From Bacillota bacterium (GTDB lineage: Bacteria > Bacillota > Clostridia > Lachnospirales > CAG-274), in assembly GCA_017627115.1 (NCBI GenBank), contig JAGAHK010000304.1, positions 1 through 5,901 of the forward strand: 5,901 nt of DNA, written 5' to 3'. The notes below the pieces were generated by a model. The model did no database searches. It worked only from the letters and a program-made list of their open reading frames with translations, and had not been told where the DNA came from. This document shows, piece by piece, positions 1-5,392 of this stretch. A program made the position numbers and the translations under genes. Within the stretch, counting starts at the first letter, position 1, and each line of letters opens with the position of its first letter.

Positions 1-3
1 CTA

Positions 4-31
4 TTGAAATATTTTTTATATATGATATAAT
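4..31 (+). promoter_or_regulatory. Sigma-A type promoter of the glycosyltransferase operon
   Basis: The -35 box TTGAAA (4-9) and a perfect -10 box TATAAT (26-31) are separated by 16 bp. The -10 box is preceded by TG plus one base (23-25), making it an extended -10. Transcription would start near 38, leaving a leader of about 57 nt before the ATG at 95. The region is very AT-rich, so chance matches are possible, but this is the only good -35/-10 pair ahead of the operon. Confidence 0.7.
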
Positions 32-84
32 TATATAGTTTGATATATAAAAAGTGCGGGTTTTTTGCCTGCTTATGATTTTAC

Positions 85-88
85 GGAG
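85..88 (+). promoter_or_regulatory. Ribosome binding site that fixes the start at 95
   Basis: GGAG lies 6 nt before the ATG at 95. The same frame is open back to a TTG at 65, but that codon has no Shine-Dalgarno sequence before it, and the ten extra residues would include this GGAG. The ATG at 95 is therefore preferred. Confidence 0.75.
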
Positions 89-94
89 AAAATA

Positions 95-2242
95 ATGGAA
101 AACAAGAAAAATTCTAAAGAAAATTCAAAGGCAAATAACGGAAAACAGCCGATAAAGCTCAATGCCTATCAGATACTGCTGATAGCGGTGCTTATCATAG
201 AGGTCACCGTGTTCAACTACCGTTTCTGGTGCGGTGTGGGCAGCAAGCCTATAGAGCTTCAATCGTTTAACGCGGGTTCGGGTGTTGAGGTACTTGACAA
301 CGGCAGGATAAGACTGCTGCGCGGCGGCGACCGCACGCTTGAATTTACGGGCATAAACGAAGAGATAAGAAATATCTATATTGATATTTACGATGTGCGC
401 GCCAAACAGGAAGGGGCCAAACAGGACGGCATTATGTGGGATTTTCAGAAACTCCCCATAGTTGTTGCGGCTACCGATGCGGGCAACAGCGAATATTTTG
501 AAATGCCCGAGCGTTTTATTGTCGGCAATGTTGAGCGTACAAAATATGTGCCTGTTGAAAGTTCGGGCGTAACGGATAAAATAAGGCTGCGTATAAACGG
601 TTCTGATGAGCAGACGGTCGTTGTAAACCGTGTGGAAATAAACAAACAGGTGCCGTTTTCGTTCAATATTTTACGAATAGCTTTTGTTTATGCCGTTTTT
701 GTTTTGATTTATCTGTTCAGACGCGGCAGCCGTATATACAGCATACCTTTTAAATGGGATTATACACAGCGCTGTATAGTGCTTGGCGCAATAATTGTAA
801 ATATCATAATTGCATCTATGATATGCTTTACAAACCGCCGTTTTGCGGGGCTGCATATACAGTATCACGAACTTGCACAGTCCTTCCTTGACGGCAGGCT
901 CGATCTTGAAGAAGATCCGCCGTCTGCTCTTGCGGAAATGGAAAATCCCTATGATAAGGGCGCGCGTGATAAAGTGCTTGACGAGGCGGGTCAGACCGCA
1001 AAATGGGATTGCGGCTACTATAACGGCAGATATTATGTCTATTTCGGCGCTTTGCCCGTGCTTATCTATTATCTGCCCTATCTGAAAGAAACGGGCGAGG
1101 AATTTCCGCCGAACACGGGCGTGTTTATAAACGTGTGCGTGTTTATAGTATTTGCATATCTGCTTATGAAGGAGATAATAGAAAGATGGTTCAAGACCGA
1201 CAGGAATATTAAGTACGTTCCGTTTGCGGTGTATATGCTGCTGTGCCAGATAATGGTGTTCTCAAGCGGCACTATATTTGAACTGCGAAAGGCGGATCAG
1301 TATTCAACGCCTATCACTATGGGTCTTGCACTTGTAACTATGGGTCTGTACTTCTGGATAAGTTCCTATAAAGCATCAAAGCCTGCCATCGGCATTGCGA
1401 AAATGGCGGCAGGTTCGCTGTGTGTTGCGCTTGTTGCTGGATGCAGACCGCAGTACCTTATTGCGGGTTTCCTTGCGATACCGCTGTTCTGGAACGATGT
1501 TTTCAAGGACAGAACGCTCTTTTCCACAAAGTCCGTGCCGAGAACATTTGCCTTCCTGCTGCCCGTTATTGCGGTGGCTGCCGTTGTTATGTGGTATAAC
1601 AATGCGCGTTTCGGCTCGCCCTTTGATTTCGGCGCAAACTATAACCTTACAACAAACGATATGACCCACCGCGGTTTCAAGATAGACAGGATCGGGCTTG
1701 GCGTGTTTGCGTATTTTGTGCAGCCGCCCAATATCACACCGAGATTTCCCTTTGTTACGGGCGTTAATCTGTCCAACTACTACGGCGGCGTTACCATAAT
1801 GGAATTTATGGTCGGCGGTATTTTTGCTACCCACCCGATACTCTGGCTCTGCGGTCTTATAAAGACACAGTGGCAGTATCTTAAAGGCAAGGGTCTGCAT
1901 ATATTCTCCGTGCTGCTCATTGTTTTTTCGGTTATAGTCGGTATTATGGATGCGCAGATGGCAGGTATTCTCTGCCGCTACTACTCCGATTTTACGTATC
2001 TTTCCATAATCTCGGCTGCGTTTATGGCGTTTGCCCTTTGCGAAAAATACAGCGGCAAGGACGGCAGTTCCGCTCTTGCGGCATTTAATATAGAAAATAT
2101 CAGCGTTTTTGTTGCAGGGCTTTGCTTTGTGAGCTTTGCGTTTGATTTTGCGTCGATGTTCGCTCTCGGTGATTACGGTCACGAGTGGGCAAATCCCGAT
2201 TTCTTCTACGGCATATCTTCGGCGCTTACATTCTGGATGTAA
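95..2242 (+). CDS. Polytopic membrane protein, putative GT-C-type glycosyltransferase
   Basis: This 715-residue integral membrane protein probably transfers a sugar from a polyprenyl-phosphate donor to an envelope polymer on the outer face. It has a short Lys/Asn-rich cytoplasmic N-terminus, a first membrane helix at about 24-41, and a soluble, probably extracytoplasmic, beta-rich domain at about 50-185. Roughly a dozen further helices follow from residue 192. After the third helix (about 228-247) comes a large loop with YHELAQSFLDGRLDL (257-271), NPYD (284-287) and WDCGYYNGRYYVYFG (304-318). CRPQ (450-453) and RFGSPFDFG (505-513) come later. I recall this motif set from uncharacterised GT-C-like membrane proteins of Firmicutes and Actinobacteria. 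Acidic residues in the first large loop are the expected catalytic candidates, by analogy with GT-C enzymes. The gene lies 12 bp before a GT2 polyprenyl-phosphate sugar synthase gene, which fits the role. Donor and acceptor are unknown; a flippase or polymerase role cannot be excluded. Confidence 0.65.
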   Translation: MENKKNSKENSKANNGKQPIKLNAYQILLIAVLIIEVTVFNYRFWCGVGSKPIELQSFNAGSGVEVLDNGRIRLLRGGDRTLEFTGINEEIRNIYIDIYDVRAKQEGAKQDGIMWDFQKLPIVVAATDAGNSEYFEMPERFIVGNVERTKYVPVESSGVTDKIRLRINGSDEQTVVVNRVEINKQVPFSFNILRIAFVYAVFVLIYLFRRGSRIYSIPFKWDYTQRCIVLGAIIVNIIIASMICFTNRRFAGLHIQYHELAQSFLDGRLDLEEDPPSALAEMENPYDKGARDKVLDEAGQTAKWDCGYYNGRYYVYFGALPVLIYYLPYLKETGEEFPPNTGVFINVCVFIVFAYLLMKEIIERWFKTDRNIKYVPFAVYMLLCQIMVFSSGTIFELRKADQYSTPITMGLALVTMGLYFWISSYKASKPAIGIAKMAAGSLCVALVAGCRPQYLIAGFLAIPLFWNDVFKDRTLFSTKSVPRTFAFLLPVIAVAAVVMWYNNARFGSPFDFGANYNLTTNDMTHRGFKIDRIGLGVFAYFVQPPNITPRFPFVTGVNLSNYYGGVTIMEFMVGGIFATHPILWLCGLIKTQWQYLKGKGLHIFSVLLIVFSVIVGIMDAQMAGILCRYYSDFTYLSIISAAFMAFALCEKYSGKDGSSALAAFNIENISVFVAGLCFVSFAFDFASMFALGDYGHEWANPDFFYGISSALTFWM

Positions 2243-2254
2243 GGAGGTATTTTT

Positions 2255-3193
2255 ATGAGCGATAGGATCGCGGTGCTTGTACCGTGCTACAATGAGGAAA
2301 AAACAGTTGAAAAGGTCGCAAGGGACTTTATGGAGGCTCTGCCCGAAGCAACTGTTTATGTTTACGACAACAACTCTACCGACAGGACTTACGAGATAGC
2401 TTCAAGTCTTGGTGAAAGGGTAGTGGTGCGCAAGGAATACCGCCAGGGCAAGGGCAATGTTGTGCGCAGTATGTTCAGGGATATTGATGCCGACTGCTAT
2501 ATAATGATAGACGGCGATGATACCTATCCTGCCGAACACGCGCGCGAAATGTGCGATTACGTGCTTAACGACGGTTTTGATATGGTAATAGGCGACAGAC
2601 TTTCAAGCACGTATTTCAGCGAGAACAAGCGTATGTTCCACGGTTTCGGCAACAAGCTTGTAAGATACCTTATAAACAAGCTTTTTAAAAGCGATATAAA
2701 GGATATTATGACGGGATACAGGGCTTTCAGCTACGATTTTGTCAAGATGATGCCCATTACATCTTCGGGCTTTGAGATAGAGACTGAAATGACCATAAAT
2801 GCGCTGGACAAGCGTTTTAACATCAAGGAGATACCGATAAACTTCCGCGACAGACCAGAGGGCAGCGTTTCAAAACTCAATACTTTCAGCGACGGTATGA
2901 AGGTGCTGCGCACTATTGCCGTTATGTTCAAGGAATACCGTCCGATGGTGTTTTTCGGTGCAATAGCATGGCTGTTTATCATTATCGCAATTTGCCTGTT
3001 CATTCCCGTGTTTGCGGAATATGTGAACATACACGAAGTGCCGAGGTTCCCGACATTGATATTCTCGCTTATCTGCGGTGTTATCGGTGCGATCTCGTTT
3101 GCGATAGGGGTAATACTCGATGTGCTTGTGAAGAAGAATAAGCAGGATTTTATAATCAGACTGAATATATTGTCGTCAAAAAAGAATAAGTAA
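2255..3193 (+). CDS. GT2 family glycosyltransferase, polyprenyl-phosphate sugar synthase type
   Basis: This 312-residue enzyme is predicted to transfer a hexose from a nucleotide sugar to a polyprenyl phosphate at the cytoplasmic face of the membrane. The GT-A domain shows VPCYNE (9-14), DNNSTD (38-43), RQGKGN (63-68), the metal-binding DGDDTYP (86-92), MTGYRAFS (152-159), GFEIETEMT (172-180) and RPEGSVSKL (200-208). These match DPM1/GtrB-like enzymes of GT2. Two membrane helices follow at about 231-253 and 267-291, as in bacterial forms with a C-terminal membrane anchor. The ATG at 2255 has AAGGAGG 7 nt upstream, directly overlapping the stop of the preceding gene, so the two are translated from one transcript. 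The gene ends in tandem TAA codons. Its product probably supplies the lipid-linked sugar used by the upstream membrane protein. The sugar (mannose, glucose or other) cannot be read from sequence. Confidence 0.88.
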   Translation: MSDRIAVLVPCYNEEKTVEKVARDFMEALPEATVYVYDNNSTDRTYEIASSLGERVVVRKEYRQGKGNVVRSMFRDIDADCYIMIDGDDTYPAEHAREMCDYVLNDGFDMVIGDRLSSTYFSENKRMFHGFGNKLVRYLINKLFKSDIKDIMTGYRAFSYDFVKMMPITSSGFEIETEMTINALDKRFNIKEIPINFRDRPEGSVSKLNTFSDGMKVLRTIAVMFKEYRPMVFFGAIAWLFIIIAICLFIPVFAEYVNIHEVPRFPTLIFSLICGVIGAISFAIGVILDVLVKKNKQDFIIRLNILSSKKNK

Positions 3194-3198
3194 TAAAA

Positions 3199-3251
3199 GG
3201 GGGTGTCGCTTAATGCGACACCCCCTCTGGCGAAAAACAGGTTTTTCGCCA
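3199..3251 (+). terminator. Two consecutive perfect hairpins after the glycosyltransferase operon
   Basis: The first hairpin has an 11-bp perfect stem (3199-3209 with 3215-3225, GGGGGTGTCGC arm) and a 5-nt loop. The second has a 10-bp perfect stem (3228-3237 with 3242-3251, TGGCGAAAAA arm) and a CAGG loop. They begin 5 bp after the stop codon, where a terminator or 3'-end stabiliser is expected. Neither is followed by a clear T-tract, although the second carries five Ts inside its 3' arm, so classical intrinsic termination is not certain. They also lie at the left end of a longer hairpin array and may be part of it. Confidence 0.45.
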
Positions 3252-3255
3252 ATTA

Positions 3256-3397
3256 GCAGACTTGTCTGCGTGCATCAAAGATACACTTGCAAGTCTGTAA
3301 AGTATGCAGATTTCGTCTGCTCCTCGGCTAAAACGCGGTTTCAGCCTGCGGATTTTAGTCTGCGACGCTGATAATGTTAGAAAAAGTAAGCGTTGCA
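3256..3397. repeat. Array of imperfect inverted repeats, possible structured element
   Basis: Four stem-loops follow one another. (a) 3256-3264 pairs with 3290-3298, and 3270-3276 pairs inside it with 3280-3286 (one mismatch, AAA loop). (b) 3306-3310 pairs with 3316-3320. (c) 3326-3334 pairs with 3338-3346 with one A-C mismatch. (d) 3361-3369 pairs with 3389-3397, with one G-T. The hexamer GTCTGC occurs at 3264, 3315 and 3358, its complement GCAGAC at 3256, and close variants at 3293 and 3306. No coding signal is convincing on either strand. This could be a dispersed intergenic repeat or a 3'-UTR or non-coding RNA structure; its family is unknown to me. Confidence 0.5.
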
Positions 3398-3405
3398 TTA
3401 GTCTT

Positions 3406-3464
3406 GGCTCCCCTTTAGCGCAGCGGTTAGGGGAGCTGGCAGCCGAAGGCTGACTGAGGGGTTT
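3406..3464. repeat. REP-like palindromic unit (CTCCCC/GGGGAG type)
   Basis: A perfect 8-bp stem, GCTCCCCT (3407-3414) with AGGGGAGC (3429-3436), is followed by CAGCC-GAA-GGCTG (3440-3452) and then GAGGGG (3456-3461), which can pair alternatively with CCCCTT (3410-3415). From memory, this arrangement of a CTCCCC/GGGGAG stem, a CAGC/GCTG stem and CTGAGGGGTTT matches a short repeat found in many copies in gut Clostridia. I could not check this against a genome. Such units lie between genes and are often mis-annotated as small proteins in reverse translation. Confidence 0.6.
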
Positions 3465-3491
3465 ACGGCAGAGATATACTAACGAAAACAA

Positions 3492-3522
3492 TAATTTTTT
3501 CTTTGAAAAATAGAAAAAATTA
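3492..3522. repeat. AT-rich perfect inverted repeat
   Basis: TAATTTTTTCT (3492-3502) and AGAAAAAATTA (3512-3522) are perfect 11-bp arms around a 9-nt spacer. It lies 36 bp upstream of the -35 box of the flavodoxin promoter. On RNA this would be a weak, almost pure A-U stem. As DNA, the A-tracts could act as an upstream element or bind a regulator. It may also mark the right edge of the hairpin array. No function can be assigned. Confidence 0.45.
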
Positions 3523-3558
3523 AAAGCAAAAATGAGGAAACTCAAATTTCATCCTTTA

Positions 3559-3573
3559 TTGACATTCTGTCAA
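3559..3573. promoter_or_regulatory. Candidate operator overlapping the -35 box
   Basis: TTGACA-TTC-TGTCAA is a perfect inverted repeat with 6-bp arms and a 3-bp spacer, and its left arm is the -35 box itself. A dimeric repressor bound here would block RNA polymerase. The right arm is not required by the promoter, which argues that the symmetry is a protein site. No regulator gene is in the window, so the ligand and regulator family are unknown. Confidence 0.4.
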
Positions 3574-3587
3574 AATTCGTGTACAAT
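3559..3587 (+). promoter_or_regulatory. Promoter of the flavodoxin operon
   Basis: A consensus -35 box TTGACA (3559-3564) and the -10 box TACAAT (3582-3587) are separated by an optimal 17 bp. Transcription would start near 3594, giving a leader of about 38 nt before the ATG at 3632. This is among the strongest promoter matches in the window. Confidence 0.85.
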
Positions 3588-3617
3588 TAAAACATAAGAA
3601 AACGGATAACAGAATAC

Positions 3618-3624
3618 AAGGAGG
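3618..3624 (+). promoter_or_regulatory. Ribosome binding site that fixes the flavodoxin start
   Basis: AAGGAGG ends 1 nt before an in-frame ATG at 3626 and 7 nt before the ATG at 3632. Only the second spacing is workable, so the start is 3632 and the first two codons of the longer reading are leader. Confidence 0.85.
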
Positions 3625-3631
3625 TATGTTT

Positions 3632-4108
3632 ATGAGCAAAGTATTGGTTGCGTATTTCAGTGCAAGCGGTGTTACCGCAAAAGCGGCGCAAAAGTTGGCG
3701 AAAGCGGCAAAGGGTGATCTTTTTGAGATAAAGCCCGAAAAGCCCTACACAAGTGCAGATCTGAATTGGAACGACAAAAACAGCCGCAGTTCGGTGGAAA
3801 TGAATGACAGAAGCTGTCGTCCTGCGATAGCTTCAAAGCTTGACAATATGGCGGATTATGATGTTGTATTTGTGGGTTTCCCCGTGTGGTGGTACAGAGA
3901 GCCGTCTATCATTGATACTTTTATTGAAAGTTATGATCTTGGCGGAAAGACGGTCGTGCCTTTTGCAACATCGGGCGGCAGCGGTCTTGGTGAAACTGCC
4001 AAAAACTTACAGGCTCTTGCGCCTGCTGCAAAGGTGGTTGACGGTAAAAAGCTTTCGGCAATGGCAACGGAGGCGGAAATTGAAAATTGGGTAAAGACTT
4101 TTTGTTAA
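3632..4108 (+). CDS. Flavodoxin (Flavodoxin_4-like)
   Basis: This 158-residue soluble flavoprotein is predicted to bind FMN and act as a low-potential electron carrier or as the core of a small FMN reductase. After the first beta strand (KVLVAYFS, 3-10), the phosphate-binding loop is SASGVT (10-15). This departs slightly from the classical T/S-x-T-G-x-T, as is common in the short flavodoxin families. VVFVGFPVWWY (78-88) gives the second isoalloxazine loop with two tryptophans. VVPFATSGGSGLGE (108-121) gives the third loop. Order and length agree with single-domain flavodoxins of about 150-165 residues. The gene is first in a two-gene operon, 13 bp before a DUF2798-like membrane protein gene. 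Its promoter carries a possible operator, suggesting inducible rather than constitutive expression. The redox partner is not evident. Confidence 0.88.
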   Translation: MSKVLVAYFSASGVTAKAAQKLAKAAKGDLFEIKPEKPYTSADLNWNDKNSRSSVEMNDRSCRPAIASKLDNMADYDVVFVGFPVWWYREPSIIDTFIESYDLGGKTVVPFATSGGSGLGETAKNLQALAPAAKVVDGKKLSAMATEAEIENWVKTFC

Positions 4109-4114
4109 GGGAGG
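4109..4114 (+). promoter_or_regulatory. Ribosome binding site that fixes the start at 4122
   Basis: GGGAGG begins directly after the flavodoxin stop. It ends 1 nt before an in-frame ATG at 4116 and 7 nt before ATG 4122, so 4122 is the likely start. The double-ATG layout repeats that at the preceding gene. Confidence 0.8.
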
Positions 4115-4121
4115 AATGGAT

Positions 4122-4571
4122 ATGCGCAGTGCAGGCATAAAAATGAGCTTGCTCATGGGTCTTACGCTGAGCTTTTTCCTCTCGCTCACAGGGCTTTTAA
4201 GCTCGGGCAAATTTACGCTTTCGGGCTTTGTTTCAAGCTATATCGTCAGCCTTGTGATAAGCCTTGTCATCGGTTTTGTTGTACCTATGAAGAAGGTCAG
4301 CGAAAGCCTTTCAAAAAAATTTGGCATAAAGGAGCGCACACTTGGCGCGAGGGCTTTTGAGTCGCTTGTGTCAAACATTATTTACACGCCGTTTATATCA
4401 TTTTGTATGGTAACACTTGCGTATATAGGTGCGACCCGGCATGGTGCGCATATACCGTATCTGCCGATGCTGCTGAAATCGCTTGTGCTGACATTTATTG
4501 TCGGTTATCTGCTGATATTTACGTTTATGCCGATATATTTCAGAATTTGTTTTAAAAACAGAAAAGAATAA
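4122..4571 (+). CDS. Small four-helix membrane protein, DUF2798-like
   Basis: This 149-residue hydrophobic protein has four predicted membrane helices at about 8-27, 33-56, 81-104 and 117-140, with a basic C-terminus (FKNRKE). The first half (MGLTLSFFLSLTG, then SLVISLVIGFVVP) has the layout I associate with DUF2798, a family of short two-helix proteins of unknown function. The second half (ISFCMVTLAYIG, then SLVLTFIVGYLLIF) looks like a diverged second copy of the same helix pair. The charged link between the halves (KKVSESLSKKFGIKERTLGAR, about 57-77) is probably cytoplasmic. It is co-transcribed with the flavodoxin upstream, which hints at a redox- or membrane-associated role, but no biochemical function is known to me. 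No catalytic motif or conserved metal ligand set is visible. Confidence 0.6.
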   Translation: MRSAGIKMSLLMGLTLSFFLSLTGLLSSGKFTLSGFVSSYIVSLVISLVIGFVVPMKKVSESLSKKFGIKERTLGARAFESLVSNIIYTPFISFCMVTLAYIGATRHGAHIPYLPMLLKSLVLTFIVGYLLIFTFMPIYFRICFKNRKE

Positions 4572-4580
4572 AAAAAATAA

Positions 4581-4603
4581 GTGAGTTCCTTGCGGAACAT
4601 CAC
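4581..4603 (-). terminator. Distal intrinsic terminator for the leftward rpsR operon
   Basis: Read leftward, GTGA-(T)-GTTCC-GCAA-GGAAC-TCAC forms a stem of nine pairs with a one-base bulge at 4599. It is followed by TTATTTTTTT (4580 down to 4571), a good T-tract. It lies beyond the stem-loop at 4612-4642, giving the operon two terminators in tandem. Its T-tract overlaps the stop codon of the convergent membrane protein gene. Confidence 0.6.
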
Positions 4604-4611
4604 CCACGTAA

Positions 4612-4642
4612 AAAGGCGGAAAACATTTTGTTTTCCGCCTTT
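4612..4642. terminator. Bidirectional terminator between convergent operons
   Basis: A perfect 13-bp stem, arms 4612-4624 (AAAGGCGGAAAAC) and 4630-4642, encloses the loop ATTTT. Leftward it ends in TTTTT (4615 side), a usable T-tract for rpsR, whose stop is 5 bp away. Rightward the arm ends in TTT followed by GATATTATT, a weaker T-tract, which could still serve the flavodoxin operon. Confidence 0.8.
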
Positions 4643-4646
4643 GATA

Positions 4647-4877
4647 TTATTCCTGAATATAAGCCATTAATGCAACGTGTCTTGCACGCTTGATAGCTGT
4701 TGTTAAAACACGCTGATGCTTTGCGCAGTTACCTGTGATTCTTCTGGGAAGAATTTTGCCTCTTTCGGAAACAAATTTGCGTAACTTTGCAACGTCCTTA
4801 TAATCAACTGTATTAACCTTTTCTGCGCAGAAAGCACATACGCGCTTTTTTCTCCTGCCGCGCTTTTTATTAATCAT
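4647..4877 (-). CDS. rpsR: 30S ribosomal protein S18
   Basis: This 76-residue small-subunit protein pairs with S6 on the platform of the 30S subunit. The core is typical: [20 protein letters not shown] (24-43), then PRRITG (44-49), and [12 protein letters not shown] near the C-terminus, after a basic N-terminus (KKRGRRKKR). It carries C14-x-x-C17 and C51-x-x-H54, a full set of candidate zinc ligands. It is therefore the zinc-binding (C+) form rather than the cysteine-free form known from Bacillus subtilis. The ATG has AAGGAGG (4886-4892) 8 nt upstream. It is the last gene of rpsF-ssb-rpsR, 24 nt after ssb, with terminators close behind. Confidence 0.97.
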   Translation of the reverse strand: MINKKRGRRKKRVCAFCAEKVNTVDYKDVAKLRKFVSERGKILPRRITGNCAKHQRVLTTAIKRARHVALMAYIQE

Positions 4878-4901
4878 TAAAAAGACCTCCTTACAAAATT
4901 T

Positions 4902-5375
4902 TTAGAATGGTAAATCCTCTTCGTCTACACCCTCGGAAACGTCATAGAACTTTTCGCTGCCCGAGTTTGAAGCAGGGGCTGCGTTTGAGCTGTTATTATA
5001 TGAAGAAGAGCTGCTGTATGAGGAACTGCCGCCCTCGTTGTCGCCCTTTCTGTCACAGAAGTCAAAGTCTTCCACAACAACATCAACGCTTGTTCTTTTC
5101 TGACCGTTGCTGTCTTCCCAGCTGCCTGTCTGCAAGCGGCCCGAGATAGCTATTTTTCTTCCTTTGGTGAAAAATTTGCCAATGTTTTCGCCTGTTCTGC
5201 CAAAAGCAACACAGTTGATGAAATCAACATCCGTGCCGCCGTTGTTCTGGCTGTTGCGGCTTACACGTCTTTGTACGGCAATGCCGAAACGTGCTATTGC
5301 CATAGCGTTGTCGCCTGATGTATATCTGATCTCGGGGTCTCTTGTGAGATTGCCCAATAAAATAACTTTGTTCAT
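4902..5375 (-). CDS. ssb: Single-stranded DNA-binding protein
   Basis: This 157-residue protein coats single-stranded DNA during replication, repair and recombination, acting as a homotetramer. The OB-fold domain covers about 1-108. It opens with MNKVILLGNLTRDPEIRYT (1-19) and contains FINCVAFGRTGENIGKFFTKG (52-72) and ISGRLQTGSWED (77-88), with W86 and F52 at expected DNA-stacking positions. A disordered Gly/Ser/Asn-rich linker follows (about 111-142, including SSSYSSSSSYNNSSN). The protein ends in DEEDLPF (151-157), the acidic tip that recruits partner proteins such as RecO, PriA and DNA polymerase subunits. The ATG has AAGGAGG (5384-5390) 8 nt upstream. It lies 17 nt after rpsF and is co-transcribed with both ribosomal protein genes. 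Confidence 0.97.
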   Translation of the reverse strand: MNKVILLGNLTRDPEIRYTSGDNAMAIARFGIAVQRRVSRNSQNNGGTDVDFINCVAFGRTGENIGKFFTKGRKIAISGRLQTGSWEDSNGQKRTSVDVVVEDFDFCDRKGDNEGGSSSYSSSSSYNNSSNAAPASNSGSEKFYDVSEGVDEEDLPF

Positions 5376-5392
5376 CAGTTATACCTCCTTAA

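Noticed and set aside
56..73. Weak GCGGG/CCTGC stem in the leader of the first operon
   Set aside because: Five pairs including one G-T and a T-rich loop, with no T-tract after it; too weak to call an attenuator.
65..94. Upstream TTG start giving ten more residues to the GT-C-like protein
   Set aside because: There is no ribosome binding site before it, and the GGAG at 85-88 correctly spaces the ATG at 95.
1376..2182. Minus-strand open frame of 268 residues inside the GT-C-like gene
   Set aside because: It lies fully antisense to a convincing membrane protein gene. Its product is rich in basic residues and cysteine with no recognisable domain, as expected from a shadow frame.
2731..3252. 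Minus-strand open frame of 173 residues over the GT2 gene's 3' end
   Set aside because: It is antisense to the conserved GT2 C-terminal region and starts within the hairpins. No family features.
3256..3397. CRISPR array
   Set aside because: The repeated units are hexamers in both orientations with uneven spacing. There are no direct repeats of 23-47 bp, no regular spacers and no cas genes.
3406..3464. tRNA-like sequence (TAGCGCAGCGGTTA resembles a D-arm)
   Set aside because: There is no T-arm (no GTTCGAATC-like segment), no proper acceptor stem and no CCA-compatible end; the palindromic repeat explains it better.
3210..3545. Minus-strand open frame of 111 residues across the hairpin region
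   Set aside because: It is a translation of the palindromic repeat DNA. Peptides with KPLSQPSAASSP-like segments are typical false genes from this repeat; the composition is erratic and I see no promoter for it.
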